Positions 10,204-20,162 of a stretch of 35,322 nt of DNA are shown one piece after another. Made by a program: the position numbers and the translations under genes. The stretch is from Bimuria novae-zelandiae CBS 107.79 (Eukaryota > Ascomycota > Dothideomycetes > Pleosporales > Didymosphaeriaceae), in assembly GCA_010015655.1 (NCBI GenBank), contig ML976725.1, forward strand, positions 371,422-406,743. Direction: 5' to 3'. Each line of letters begins with the position of its first letter. Position 1 is the stretch's first letter. Under the pieces are notes generated by a model. The model did no database searches, had not been told where the DNA came from, and saw only the letters and a program-made list of their open reading frames with translations.

Positions 10204-11583
10204 TGGTACACAAACTCCATGCACCTTTCCGGTTTTAGCGCGGCGGGTTCACTCATGATACCAACTCTTTCTGATCCCATCTCTTTAATTGGTGGTGGTG
10301 GCAGTACCGTGGTTGGCATTTTGTTGAGCCTTTGGCGACCCATGAAGCTGAGGACCAGCAATGGCACATGGCATACACATACAGTACCAAGTCGAAAGTT
10401 TCGGTGCGGCCGGCACTTACCCATCTCAGGGTTGCATGCGCATCAACACTTTTGACGAAGCGCTGCAGCTGCGGGTGGCCGCTCGTCCTGCCGGAGTCTT
10501 TGGGCACAGTTATCAGTTGTGCAATGTATGCGATTAATCGGTCAAAAAGGACATGTTACGACAGCGATGCCCTCTCTTTGGTATTCTCCTACTCTCCTCG
10601 GCTCTGGGCCTTTCGACGGAGGATTAATTTGGGCACAGGTTCGTATGCACAATGTGGCGAGAGGCCTGTCTCGGATCGGAGGCAAACCTGGAGCGAATCT
10701 GGGGTATCTGGGCGCAGTAGTTTCTGGGTTCTGGGATCACTTGTCGGCCGTTATTGGTCGAATATAAACTTTCTATACTCGATTTTTATCGTCTGTTTCG
10801 GGTATTTGCCACAACTCCAGTTCGTCTTGACATGTTGCTATTGCAGAAACGCCCTTCTGGGTTCCATACTTTGCGGCGGCTTGTCGACCGTCGTTCAGTG
10901 TCGTTGTCCGCGGCTGTGGCACGTAGCCGACCTTCGTGGTAAGAGACATTACCCTGGTGTATTGTTTGTTTGCCGCGCCGTTAACGAAACATGGCCATCC
11001 CACGGCATGCGAGAGGAGGTGAGGCATATTTTCATCGTATGGTATGCCAACCCTTTGTTGATGCTCGCGTAACAGTCACAGCGGACGGTTAACGGCTGCG
11101 CTAGGTGTCGAACCGACCCGGACTATGCGAATTTCGCGCACAGTCCGCGTTCGGCCGGTTGTTGGAGGATTCCAGGAACAACCACGTCGGCGGACATGCC
11201 GCGACATCACTCAGTCGGCATACCTGGCAGAAGAGCGTGCAGCAACTGCCTGCGATATCGACATGGACTATCACAAAAGCGGACGGGGCTAATAGGTAGG
11301 TCCTGTTCAGTCATTCCAGGATAAACCAGACGGTGGCCGCTGGCTGTGGAGTCTATGTGAGAAAACAATGGGGGAAATGCTCGATTGATCGCAGGACGCG
11401 GTACCATCGCGGTCGTTGCCCTTAGCTTAGCCCCGCGCGTGGGTCGTCAGTTGAGTCGCGCGTGATATGGGTGACGGAGCGAAGCGCGAATCAAGAGCAC
11501 ACCGTGGACGAAGCGTGTTGGTATCCATCTCATCTTACGTCGAGCACTCAGCCTAAATGGCTAATACGCAGCTGGTCGAGTAG
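10204..11583. other. Downstream and intergenic region, no supported gene
   Basis: The region follows the tandem Myb gene. A long plus-strand frame (10332-11072) begins at TTG, is rich in Cys, Arg, Trp and Ser, and resembles no family; I treat it as chance or 3' UTR. A small palindrome (GCGAATTTCGC) lies near 11127-11137. Confidence 0.4.
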
Positions 11584-12330
11584 ACACCTCAGCAAGGCGC
11601 GCAGGCATCACAACACCAACGTTCCGCTACAGTGTCCCGTCATAAGCATGACAAGGAAGCCCTGGACTGTTGTGGGATGGTCCACGGGCCGTGCTCGGAC
11701 TCGGACGGCCTCCCAATGAGGTCCGTCACGTGCATGGACGAACTCATCGCAACCCACGACGCGCGCTTCGTCGTGTAAGTACAACGTGCAACACCAACCA
11801 CCGATGCGTGCCTTTGCGCTGAGCTACGCGACGGCCTCCTCATCTTGTCTAATCGCACTATGCAGTCGAGCGATTGCGGGCGAGCAGGTACCTCGTCGAG
11901 ATGCCAAGAACGACACCTGAGGCAGCCGCTACTCGCCTGAGATCCGCGCGCCTCGCTTCTGCATCTTCATACACTGCTTCGACTCCTTCTAATGTGAAAC
12001 CATCCAATACTTTCTGCAGCGCGCATCTGTTCATCTCCCGTCGCCACCACGTTGCTATTGTTGTAATTGTCTGCGCTGCAGCACGCGTTCGTGCGTCATC
12101 AACCTTCGCATCGACCGTCGATCTGATGGGGAATATAGGACCGGGGGGGCTATAAGTGTCGCCTGAAACAGCATTGCATAGCGGATGATGCCTGTGTCAG
12201 GGAATGTCAAGCCTGCCGACGGCTTCCAAGCGGGTGCTACGCTTCCATTGCCGGCATGTCTCTGCTTCTGCGCCCGGAAGCTCGTCGCTCAGGGCATGAT
12301 GACCCTTTCACAACCCTTAACATTACCAGA
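11584..12330 (+). pseudogene. Probable relic of an RBR (RING-IBR-RING) E3 ubiquitin ligase
   Basis: An open frame from 11584 reaches a canonical donor (GTAAGT at 11775); the acceptor at 11865 follows a TCTAATC branch site (91-bp intron). The exon encodes MRSVTCMDELIATHDARFVV, like the start of a fungal RBR RING1. In a second frame after the intron, RLRASRYLVEMPRT resembles the H-x-Y-C...C part with its Cys and His lost. Further on, SVHLPSPPRCY (about 12025-12057) recalls the LFPPRCC stretch before the IBR, and RECQACRRLPSGCYASI (about 12203-12253), then ACLCFCARKLVA in another frame, recall RING2. The order RING1, IBR, RING2 fits, but frames shift and zinc ligands are missing, so it is dead if the reading is right. 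RBR ligases transfer ubiquitin through a RING2 cysteine. This is pattern matching by eye. Confidence 0.4.
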
Positions 12331-13260
12331 CTTTCGAGGCGTCAGATTTCCCTCAGAGTCAGGCGTCAAGGCATGGCAGGCTTCGCGGGCAGTACTCTAG
12401 GAGCGTAGAGCATGACACCCGCCGTCTACACTGGCCCCGGTGCTTCTCTTCGCCTGTCGTCTCATCAATCTAGAAGTACGGTGGTCGAGCAGGTGGCGGA
12501 GCTACTTTGGGAGCTGCTCATCTTCCCTGAGCGATCTTTAATGCGCCTGCTCCTAGCGAACACGCTTGGACGCCCAGGATCGCGCGTGCAGCAACAGCAA
12601 CGGCGCTGGAGATCTTCTCTGTGCATTCTAGAAGGAGGTCCATGCTACCATGCCACCCCTCCCCGCCACCTAGATTGGACCGCTGCTTTCATTTTGCCCC
12701 GTCAGCCACTCATCACACGGACCCATGGTGCGCAGGACATTCCCTTGCGAGTACCTCCAAATCTAGCGCCAATCTGCTGCCCCGGTTGATCACCGCATTG
12801 TGCTTGACGTAGAATCCGCTGAGGCTTGCCAGGACCGTCTCGTGGGTAGGCCCATGTGTCTCTCGTGCTTGGACACAGAGTCCGTGTGGCAATCGCACAG
12901 GCTTAGAAGAGACAAGGGCTTTAGAATGCAGTACAGGACCCGAAATTCTTTACAATGCTTGCCCTCCTATCTTGCGCGAGCAAACACGTTATAATGCACA
13001 GCGCACCCGTCCGTACCTCGAACACTAGTAGCTTCTACAAGGCTATATTTGAGCATCCCAACCCTTACCACACGCGATAAGATTCTGCTGGCTGATGGCG
13101 CGTCCCCCCAGGCCATACCTGCTACAACATTTGATATAACAAAACACGTACGAGCCCCAAACGCGTACCTTTGGAGGCGCACCCGCGCATTTCAGACTGG
13201 GTATCCCTTCTGGTACAGGTCTCACTGCGGCGGCCTGCCAGAGCAAGCTAGCTCTGGTAG
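12331..13260. other. Intergenic, upstream of the third Myb gene
   Basis: No gene is supported. Part of this stretch must hold the promoter and possibly an unresolved first exon of the third Myb gene, because its main frame has no ATG at its start. The region was searched by eye for GTAAGT, GTGAGT, GTATGT and GTACGT donors behind an ATG; no convincing pair was found. Confidence 0.4.
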
Positions 13261-13320
13261 TCTCCATGCATATTCGCAACACTGGCGAGTCCTTCCCGAG
13301 GCTACCTCTCCTACGACACC

Positions 13321-14437
13321 GTGACAGGCAACTCCGGCGAGGAACAATCCATTCCGACGTCAAATGTCGGGCATTCGCAGAATGTTGTCCATCCGACCTA
13401 CACAGGTTCCTACTCGGGCTACTACGGTCACCCGCAGCAGCCACACCCATCTCAAACGCTTCAATACCATCCCGCCTACACAGATATCGAACATCCACCA
13501 CTCCATCAGTCGCAAGCGCTCCCGCGCCACCCCTCCATGTCACAGCCGTCGCCTTCCTCGTACGATGTGTCCTACCAGCAGCCCCCGCAGCAGCAGGCCG
13601 AATCGAATCGCAAACGCAGTCGCGCAGACGAATATCTCCAGCCGCTAGATCTTCCAAATCCTTTGGCGCAACACCCCGATCCCTACGGGCCTGCCCCAGG
13701 CTCCATACAAATCCCCCCTCCCCACCCGGGATATCCCCTACAACCTTCTTACCAACAACAACATCCGACCCCGCAATCTGTTGCTCCTCCCATCCACCAT
13801 CATCATCGTCTCCCCAACCAAGGTCCTTCGTCAAGCAAGCGCATCCGTATGGCGGGCGCACCACCTTCTCCCGCGCAGCCCCATGGGCCCCCAAATGTCG
13901 TTGGCCAGGAAGGCATGCCAGCTCCGGCACTGCGGCCGCGCGGTCCTAAGCTCAAGTTCACGCCGGAGGATGACCAGCTTCTTGTCGACCTAAAGGAAAA
14001 GAAGAACCTCGCTTGGAAGCAGATTGCCGACTTTTTCCCAGGCCGCAGCTCTGGTACTCTGCAAGTACGTTATTGCACGAAGCTCAAGGCAAAGACAACC
14101 GTCTGGACGGATGAAATGGTGAGTACTGTCATCTGAAACGCAAGACGTCGAGTCGTGTGGTCACAACTTCGGCGGTGCTAACCTAAATGGGACACAGGTC
14201 CAGAAGCTTCGCACAGCCATGCACGAGTACGAGAGCGATCGCTGGAGGATCATTGCTAGCAGGGTCGGGGGCGGCTTTTCTCCGGCGGCATGCAGAGACA
14301 AGGCCCATGAGCTGGAAACTGGAGAGGTGGCCGAGGAGGACGATGCTGCGTACACCCAGTCGCAACTTGGTGCAGCAGGTTCCAGCGACGCAGGACCTTC
14401 GTTCCAGTCAAACGACCCGAATCCTCCTTACCAATGA
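13321..14437 (+). CDS. Tandem Myb/SANT protein, about 345 aa, start unresolved
   Basis: Exon 1 ends at 14118 and exon 2 is 14198-14437, across a 79-bp intron (GTGAGT, branch GCTAAC, ACACAG). The frame is open from 13261, but its first candidate start is a GTG at 13321 in CACC context; the first ATG is at 13537. Counting from 13321, the N-terminal 200 residues are Pro/Gln/His/Tyr-rich with a likely nuclear signal (NRKRSRADE, 96-104). Myb repeat 1 is at about 211-255 (KFTPEDDQLLVDLKEKKNLA, then DFFPGRSSGTLQVRY) and repeat 2 at about 261-308 (TVWTDEM, then VQKLRTAMHEYESDRWRIIA). A short acidic, Ser-rich tail ends it. The layout parallels the six-exon Myb gene 3 kb upstream. It is probably a nuclear DNA-binding regulator. 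A missed upstream exon, a non-AUG start, or a mutated ATG would all explain the 5' end. Confidence 0.8.
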
Positions 14438-17436
14438 CCCCCCGAACGATTCGAGAACTTAATGGCGGGATAATTCAATGGCAGTAGTACGTCCAGGCCT
14501 GGGAGTGTGCTGGTCACATACCTACGACGCGCATTTCGAGCATTGGGGATTTTCGGGCAGTAACATTATAATCGCCTTTTTCTACGACGTACAACGAATT
14601 TTCACACTTCGCTTCACTACACTCGTTCAGGCACTTGTGCCTAGGGTAATTGTCTGCCCCGGTAGACGCCCTTTAAAGACCAATTGAACACGACTTCGAT
14701 CCAGCATAATCGGGAATCGCGAACAGAAGTCTGTGTAATCCTTGGACCTTCTCCGCCGCGTGTTGTGGCCGTGGTGTACGGCATGATAATGCCGGTAACG
14801 ACACAACCGGGGCTTGGAAAGCAACAATCACCCACTTCGTTTCAGGATATGAGGATTGGATGCGGAATGCGCTTAGAAAAGGAGAACAAAGATACCCTGT
14901 GCTTGCAAGGAGTTTGTGTTTGTGCGTTGCGAGAGTTCGCTTTCATTCCTTGTAATATCATTTCCTTGATGTTTCGTTGTAGCAGCTCGCCGTGGCGGTT
15001 ACAAGCTCCTTTACTATGCATGCATTGCTCTCTTTATTTGTAAATGGGTAGACTGTGATTGGTTGAGTCCATCAGCTTGTTTTCGGGTTTCCGTATCATA
15101 TTCACTCTCCTTGCGTACATTTTCCTTCACAGCTTTACAAGACTGCGCGTACGTTACTTGGCGCGGAGGTTCCGCGTATCTTTCTTCAAGAGTCTATTTT
15201 AGACGACTACTTGGTTCAATGCGACGGGATCAGGGGGAAGCAACATAAATGTAATTGTAATACGTAGAATAATGCAACAAAGACATGTGAACGTCATTCT
15301 CTTGGTCTCCACGTGGGAACTACCCTGGTGCCGTCGTCAAAGCACAGACTCATGCGACGCCTGTTAATATCTGAAACTTTTCGCTCACAGCTTAAGACTT
15401 TTCACGCCTTAGAATCAGGACCGCGTATGTTTTACTGCCTGCAGCTGGCATGGGACGAGCCGCCCGAGGCATCGTATTCTTCATCGTCACACAGCCGTCT
15501 TGGCAGGCGTCGTCGACTACGATGCTTTGCTCTCTCGGACACGCCTGCTGACGTTGTCACGTCTCGGGAAGTACAAATCATCAAACTTCCTCGAAGATCA
15601 AGTCTTTAGCGATCAAGCAGGCTCTCACTCTCGGATTCGTCGAAGCGATGAGGCGTGGATCATGCGCTGTCTGGAATCGAAGCTGACGCTCCTCATCACA
15701 CCGCTAAGGCATGTTCCCAGCTACATGTGCATGGCATCCAATGTACCTCAGCAGCTGCCTACTGTACGCAGCACAGAATGACGGTGCGCGACTGCTCCCT
15801 CGCTACCGGACAGCACGCGGGGCGCTCTTTGCGCTTTCGGAAGAGGACGCTCCTTCTGAAGGAATGACACGCACGCAAGTTCATCACCGTGGATCGCACT
15901 CAGCCTCATTCTCAGTTCTAATCTCCGTCCCGGTAAAAATCTACTTTCACCTCATTCAATTTTCAGTTTCCCGATATCCAATGAAGTCAAAATTGACTTT
16001 GTTTCTATATCCTACGTGTTCTTCATAAGAGATGGAAACTTCGACCTATCGACGTGGCTTCCCGCGCTATGTTATGTTGCCATGTTATTGACCCACTCAT
16101 TTCGGATCTTATCGTTGGTCTGTTCATCGATATAGCGGCACTCCCCATGGATGTCTCACTGGCGACAATAATTCTGGTTTATAATACCTGGGTTGCCGCC
16201 GCACACGCACGCCGCCTCAACGCAGAGTCAATATCCTCCTCCACGGCCACTCCCTTGCACATCGTTTCCTCGATGCAGATGCAGATGCAAGGTTCGTTCT
16301 CCATTCGATAATGGATGAAGCCAAACGCGAGCAGGACTAGGTACGGATGCGGATGGGCGAAGGCAGCCATCGACATCGCGTGCTGCAACTGTGGATACGT
16401 GCACTGCGCAGAGGCAAAATCGGTGAGGGCGAGACATGCGGTGCGTGCTCGCCCGTTGCTTTCGCTACCTACCCAGATCACAGTACCGAGATGCCGCTGA
16501 CATCCGCTCTCGCCGTTGTGGTTCGTCAAAGACGGATTTCCGAAGCCAGCCCTACCCGGTCTTAATATCCTACAGTTGTCATATAGCCCCAGCACTAGGC
16601 CGTTCGAGTGTGCTATTGGCTTGCTCTCCTGACACAAAGTTTCCGCCCACCTTCAGTGTGCGCTCAGTTCGGTCCATTTCGGCACCTATGCAAGACCGCC
16701 GTTCAGTCCTGGGCCTTCCGATGGGCCGTATCCACCATCCGGGTTGAAAGAGTTTGCCACTCAGTTCCTCGCCCTGCCTTCTGAAAGTTTGCAGAATCCG
16801 CATTGTGCCCTGCAGCAAAACTACTACCGGCCGAAGAAGGCCGGTCCTTGCTTCGTCTGCATCTGCACGGCACACTGCGTGCGTTACCCCTCCTCAGCGA
16901 CCACGTATCGTCTTCGAGAGGCTCGAAGCTTGAAAAGCTTGCCCCAAGCAATACATCTTGAAACAGAGATCGACAAAGCTGAACATCGGACGTAGAAATG
17001 CTTAACATAGAATTCTCCTTCTGTCCGGGTCGCCATGTGGTAGTGGCGAACTAACCCTCAGTTCCCAGTTCCCAGGACCTCGACCTCGACATGGGAAACA
17101 TCGACGATTTGGTGGCGAGCTGTCTATTTATGTCCGCCTTGTCTATTCGTTACGAATAAACTGTCGTGCTGGGGTTTGTGCATAGCCGCAGTGAACCATG
17201 AACAGGTGGAAACGGAAGGGGGCACGAGAGTATGCATTGCCGGTGAGACATTGGACTCTTTTTTGCTCTGGTCGCTGAGAAAATTGACTTTATGACAAAG
17301 AACCATAGAATTTTTTTTCTATCAGGTGCAAGCATTGGGAAGATGCCAGCCTTGCATGTAACCCATTAGAGAACTAACAAGAATTCCATCCTTAGAACAC
17401 CTTTATTGGAACAATACCAATAGAAAATCAATACTA
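14438..17436. other. 3-kb region without a supported gene
   Basis: Numerous short frames occur but none carries a convincing domain. One plus-strand stretch near 16315-16430 reads CGWAKAAIDIACCNCGYVHC, faintly like the C-x2-C-G-x-x-x-C pattern of small fungal zinc-binding proteins, but with ligands missing and no gene structure. Another at 15500-15781 has mixed composition but no family resemblance. Decayed host genes are possible. Confidence 0.4.
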
Positions 17437-17690
17437 CTACCACTTCAAACTCATCACTAATCCGTATCCCCATCCGCCTAAGATACCGCAAAGCTTGACC
17501 GCTTCCAAAAGTAAGCCCTCTCCCCTGTCAACCTTCGGCCTTACACTACAAACCCCAAGCACATCCTGAAAGAAACGGAACGGATACCGTTGCGCTAGGA
17601 TCGCCATACGAAGATCCCGCGCACAGTCCAGCCCTCCCAGCGCCCACAAAATCGCCTCTTCTTTCCTCCTTTCCCTACCTGCAGCACCGT
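17437..17690 (-). CDS. Possible 3'-terminal exon, hypothetical
   Basis: On the minus strand a frame open from about 17690 runs to a stop at 17437-17439, encoding roughly 80 residues including CARDLRMAILAQRYPFRFF and AVKLCGILGGWGYGLVMSLK. The texture is protein-like (amphipathic, ending in a Gly-rich hydrophobic stretch). A possible acceptor (GCTGCAG) stands at its 5' edge. No ATG is present and no upstream exon was found. I do not recognise a family; it may equally be chance. Confidence 0.22.
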
Positions 17691-17699
17691 CGGCACGCT

Positions 17700-18067
17700 A
17701 CCACGAAAATCAATACTCTCACTACGCTGTCGATCTATTCAGAACGGTTTGTTCCGTCGCAGGCGTTACAGAGCGGGAGCGAAGTTCCGCGGATCAATCC
17801 GCGATACCAAAATAAAGTATCTCACTCAAACTGCTGCGCTTTTAGAAGGATCAATGTAGCTCGAATCGAGAAAAGTTCTCTCCATGCGCCAGGCAGTCTC
17901 TTTGTCCCGTGTCCCAAATGCAAACCCAAACCCAAATTCACACCCCCAAACCGCCCACCCGCTCAGCAAAAATCCACACCGAGCTAGCCTCCTACTGGGC
18001 GAAAGCCCATAAATGCAGCGTAAATACCCGGGCCAATCGCCGCGGCGGACGGACTTTTCTTTTCACG
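17700..18067. other. Intergenic
   Basis: A short palindrome, CGCGGAT then ATCCGCG around two bases, lies at about 17788-17803, and a CCAAT word at about 18032 next to a CG-rich tract. Nothing more can be supported. Confidence 0.4.
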
Positions 18068-18416
18068 TCATAGCAGGTGAGGCATGCGATAATACGGCCC
18101 GTTATAGGCTATATGCGGCGCTGATATAGGGCCCGGATCCCGATTTGGAGTGTCTGAGCGCCCGGGGATTGTCCGAAGGTGTTCCTTCGGGGAGGGCTGT
18201 GGGTGGCGGGCCTGGCGGGTGTGTGGATGGAGAAGGAGGGGCGACGTTGGGAGGTGCGGGTGCGGAGGAGGTATGGTGTACGGGGGTGCGGGTGGTGATG
18301 CAGGGCGGGCGGTGGTGGGAGGGGTAAGGGTTAGTGCTGAAGGGAAGACGGGTTGATGGGCTGCTGGGCTGATGCGCTTCGTTGATGGTGGGTGATGTAG
18401 TGACATTGTATGCCAT
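18068..18416 (-). CDS. Proline-rich low-complexity frames, doubtful
   Basis: Two minus-strand frames (18068-18406 and 18102-18416) both translate as Pro/Ser/Thr/His-rich sequence because the plus strand is very G-rich here. When two frames over the same DNA look alike in composition, composition is the likelier cause than coding. No domain is visible. They are listed only so the G-rich tract is not mistaken for a clean gap. Confidence 0.15.
18303..18330 (+). other. Predicted G-quadruplex motif
   Basis: Five runs of three or more G (18303-18305, 18307-18309, 18317-18319, 18321-18324, 18328-18330) with loops of 1-7 bases meet the usual G3+N1-7 definition. They sit in a wider G-rich tract (about 18175-18330). 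Possible roles are in transcription or replication; none is shown. Confidence 0.7.
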
Positions 18417-18419
18417 AGG

Positions 18420-19013
18420 TACGCTCTCGTGGCATTATGAGGGGGTTGCGTGAGGATGTCGATCCGTAGAAGGTCTTGATATTCCTTGCGTACGAATATT
18501 TGGCCTTTGTTTTGTACTGGTACATAGGTACTCGCACTTCCTCGTCAGTATGTTGAGATTCAACGGCTTCCATGAGCTTTTAGTAGAGGCTGTAGTTGTC
18601 GTGATGCCTTGGACATCCTTTCCATAGCCCGAAGCAACTTATACATGTATTTGGTAGCCTTTGAGAACATGCACATTCTTTTACTGTATAGATTACCTCT
18701 CAGCTGATGCGTTGTTCAGCAGCGTAGTTCTCTGGTTGCCTAGCCAGCGGGTGCCCCATTGGGTCCCAACGTCAACTCACCTCCAAGACTTAGCGCATAT
18801 ATCAGTGAGTACAGCGCGAAGTCACTCATTCTGCTGTGTTCAGTCTGTTCGGTGATTAGCAAGAGCTGATTATGTCACCCTTTATTGCATGTGGCAAGTT
18901 AACTCTTTTCTGCCCTCGGCCGTTGTGACTGCCTTCTTCTGCGGTATCCTCGCAGTGGAGCTTCTCAACGCGTTCATTAGTCATCGCACACGATGCGGTT
19001 GCATCATCCCACC
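18420..19013. other. Intergenic
   Basis: No supported gene. Short frames on both strands lack domains, and no repeat was seen. Confidence 0.45.
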
Positions 19014-19322
19014 TCAGTTCAACAAATAGAAAACATCGGGGCTGTTATAAGACTGGTGGACCTGCTTGGTAGTATTACCTAAATATGTGTACAGGAAAGT
19101 CCTGTGGAAAGTACAATTTGATAGATTTTCTAAAGTCATTAGAAAATGCGGTCTACGATTCTTGTTTATTTCGTCCATTAACTGCAGGTGGTAGAAGTTC
19201 ATAGCCTGTGACGTGCCGTGAAAGTCAAAGCTCACACCTTTTTCTCGTATGAATTTAGAGATCTGAATGTTGTTAACCTTCGCAGGTGACCATTCTACAC
19301 AAACCGAACGTTGTGCACTCAT
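19014..19322 (-). CDS. Small hypothetical protein, 102 aa
   Basis: An ATG-started, single-exon minus-strand frame. The translation has balanced composition (EWSPAKVNNIQISKFIREKG, then FYHLQLMDEINKNRRPHF) with no low complexity, signal peptide or membrane segment. I do not recognise a family. It faces away from the RING-type ORF that starts 320 bp downstream on the other strand, so the two could share a promoter region. The length is only moderately above chance. Confidence 0.35.
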   Translation of the reverse strand: MSAQRSVCVEWSPAKVNNIQISKFIREKGVSFDFHGTSQAMNFYHLQLMDEINKNRRPHFLMTLENLSNCTFHRTFLYTYLGNTTKQVHQSYNSPDVFYLLN

Positions 19323-19642
19323 CTTTCAATAGCCTAGCCTAAACAGGCCAGTACTCCATTGTAGGCTCCTCCAGGGCTGTCCGTGCCTTCCACCACCCAC
19401 ATATAAACTTCATACACTCCGATACCCACATCAAATCCCGATCAATGAGATCCACGGTTTTTCGGCTCTCGCAGTTCACATTGGCTCACCATCGGGCTAT
19501 CAACCTCACCGCGAACACCGCGCCTTGTGGTTGGTTTGGCTCCCAACACTAGGAGACAATACCTGAGCCGCACACTGGTTCTAGCCCTTCAATTCCAGTC
19601 GCTCAATGATCATTTGAGCTTCAACCGGTTGCATACCCGAAA

Positions 19643-20011
19643 ATGGAGCCCTACGCATTACACAACTTGGCTACGCAGCAGACTATATTGGAAACCACAG
19701 TTATTACCGACGATTCCCTCACCGACGAGCGCTGTTCCGTGTGCTTTCGCAACTTCAATACCAAGGACGGGGACGAAGAGCCAGACGCGGAACCCTGCAC
19801 GCCACTACGCCTCAACTCTTGCGGCCAACATATCGGCGATCAGTGCCTACCGGTTCTCTTAGATCACGGTATCCGGAATTGTTCGCTATGTACACGAGAA
19901 CAGTGTTCTTCATGGATGGATTTCTTCTGTGATCCATCCAATCCATCCACTCCGGGTGGACTGGATTTGCTCCATGGAGAATATGAAACCGTAATGCCTT
20001 CGTCTAATTAG
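19643..20011 (+). CDS. RING-type zinc-finger protein, 122 aa
   Basis: A single-exon ORF with an ATG preceded by A-rich sequence (CGAAA). Residues 31-83 form a RING-like array: C31-x2-C34, C52, C60-G-Q-H63, C68, and C80-x2-C83, with HIGDQCLPVL in the middle as in many fungal RING proteins. Spacing is slightly unusual: one residue more than normal lies between C60 and H63. RING domains recruit E2 enzymes in ubiquitin ligases; whether this protein does so is inference. The C-terminal 35 residues (WMDFFCDPSNPSTPGGLDLL) lie in DNA that is also present, inverted, at 23.08-23.15 kb. A RIP-damaged hAT element begins about 150 bp downstream. Confidence 0.6.
   Translation: MEPYALHNLATQQTILETTVITDDSLTDERCSVCFRNFNTKDGDEEPDAEPCTPLRLNSCGQHIGDQCLPVLLDHGIRNCSLCTREQCSSWMDFFCDPSNPSTPGGLDLLHGEYETVMPSSN
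19906..20000 (+). repeat. Left copy of an imperfect inverted repeat (partner 23070-23155)
   Basis: This segment at the 3' end of the RING-type ORF matches the reverse complement of about 23070-23155. Shared blocks include ATGGATGGATT, CTCCGGGTGGACTGGAT and CCATGGAGAA, separated by small gaps. The two copies bracket the hAT pseudogene. Confidence 0.7.
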
Positions 20012-20162
20012 CTGCTTTAGTGCAGCACCGTAGTTTCATATAGTTTCGAATGGACAGGGGTTAATGTGGGGCATCAGATCTCAACGTCAGTCCATCACAG
20101 TGATCACCCTCAGCCATCCCATTTGTACGTACTTGTATTGATTTTAGAAGTTTTCTATCAAA

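Noticed and set aside
10332..11072. A 246-codon frame downstream of the six-exon Myb gene
   Set aside because: It starts at TTG, is rich in Cys/Trp/Arg, and shows no domain or conserved texture; likely chance in a 3' region.
13043..13930. A 295-codon minus-strand frame antisense to the third Myb gene
   Set aside because: It is a composition shadow of a C-rich, low-complexity exon. The plus-strand frame has a splice site, nuclear signal and Myb repeats; the antisense product has no domain.
13266..13949. A 227-codon plus-strand frame starting with ATG over the same exon
   Set aside because: It runs in another frame of the Myb exon, is Arg/Ser/Pro-rich, and ends inside it without splice continuation.
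16179..16637. A 152-codon minus-strand frame
   Set aside because: It includes runs such as CICICIEE produced by a short CATCTG-type repeat; no domain, and overlapping frames in several phases look similar.
18321..18334. Telomere-like word (GGGTAAGGGTTAG)
   Set aside because: Only about one and a half repeats, with no array; not an interstitial telomere.
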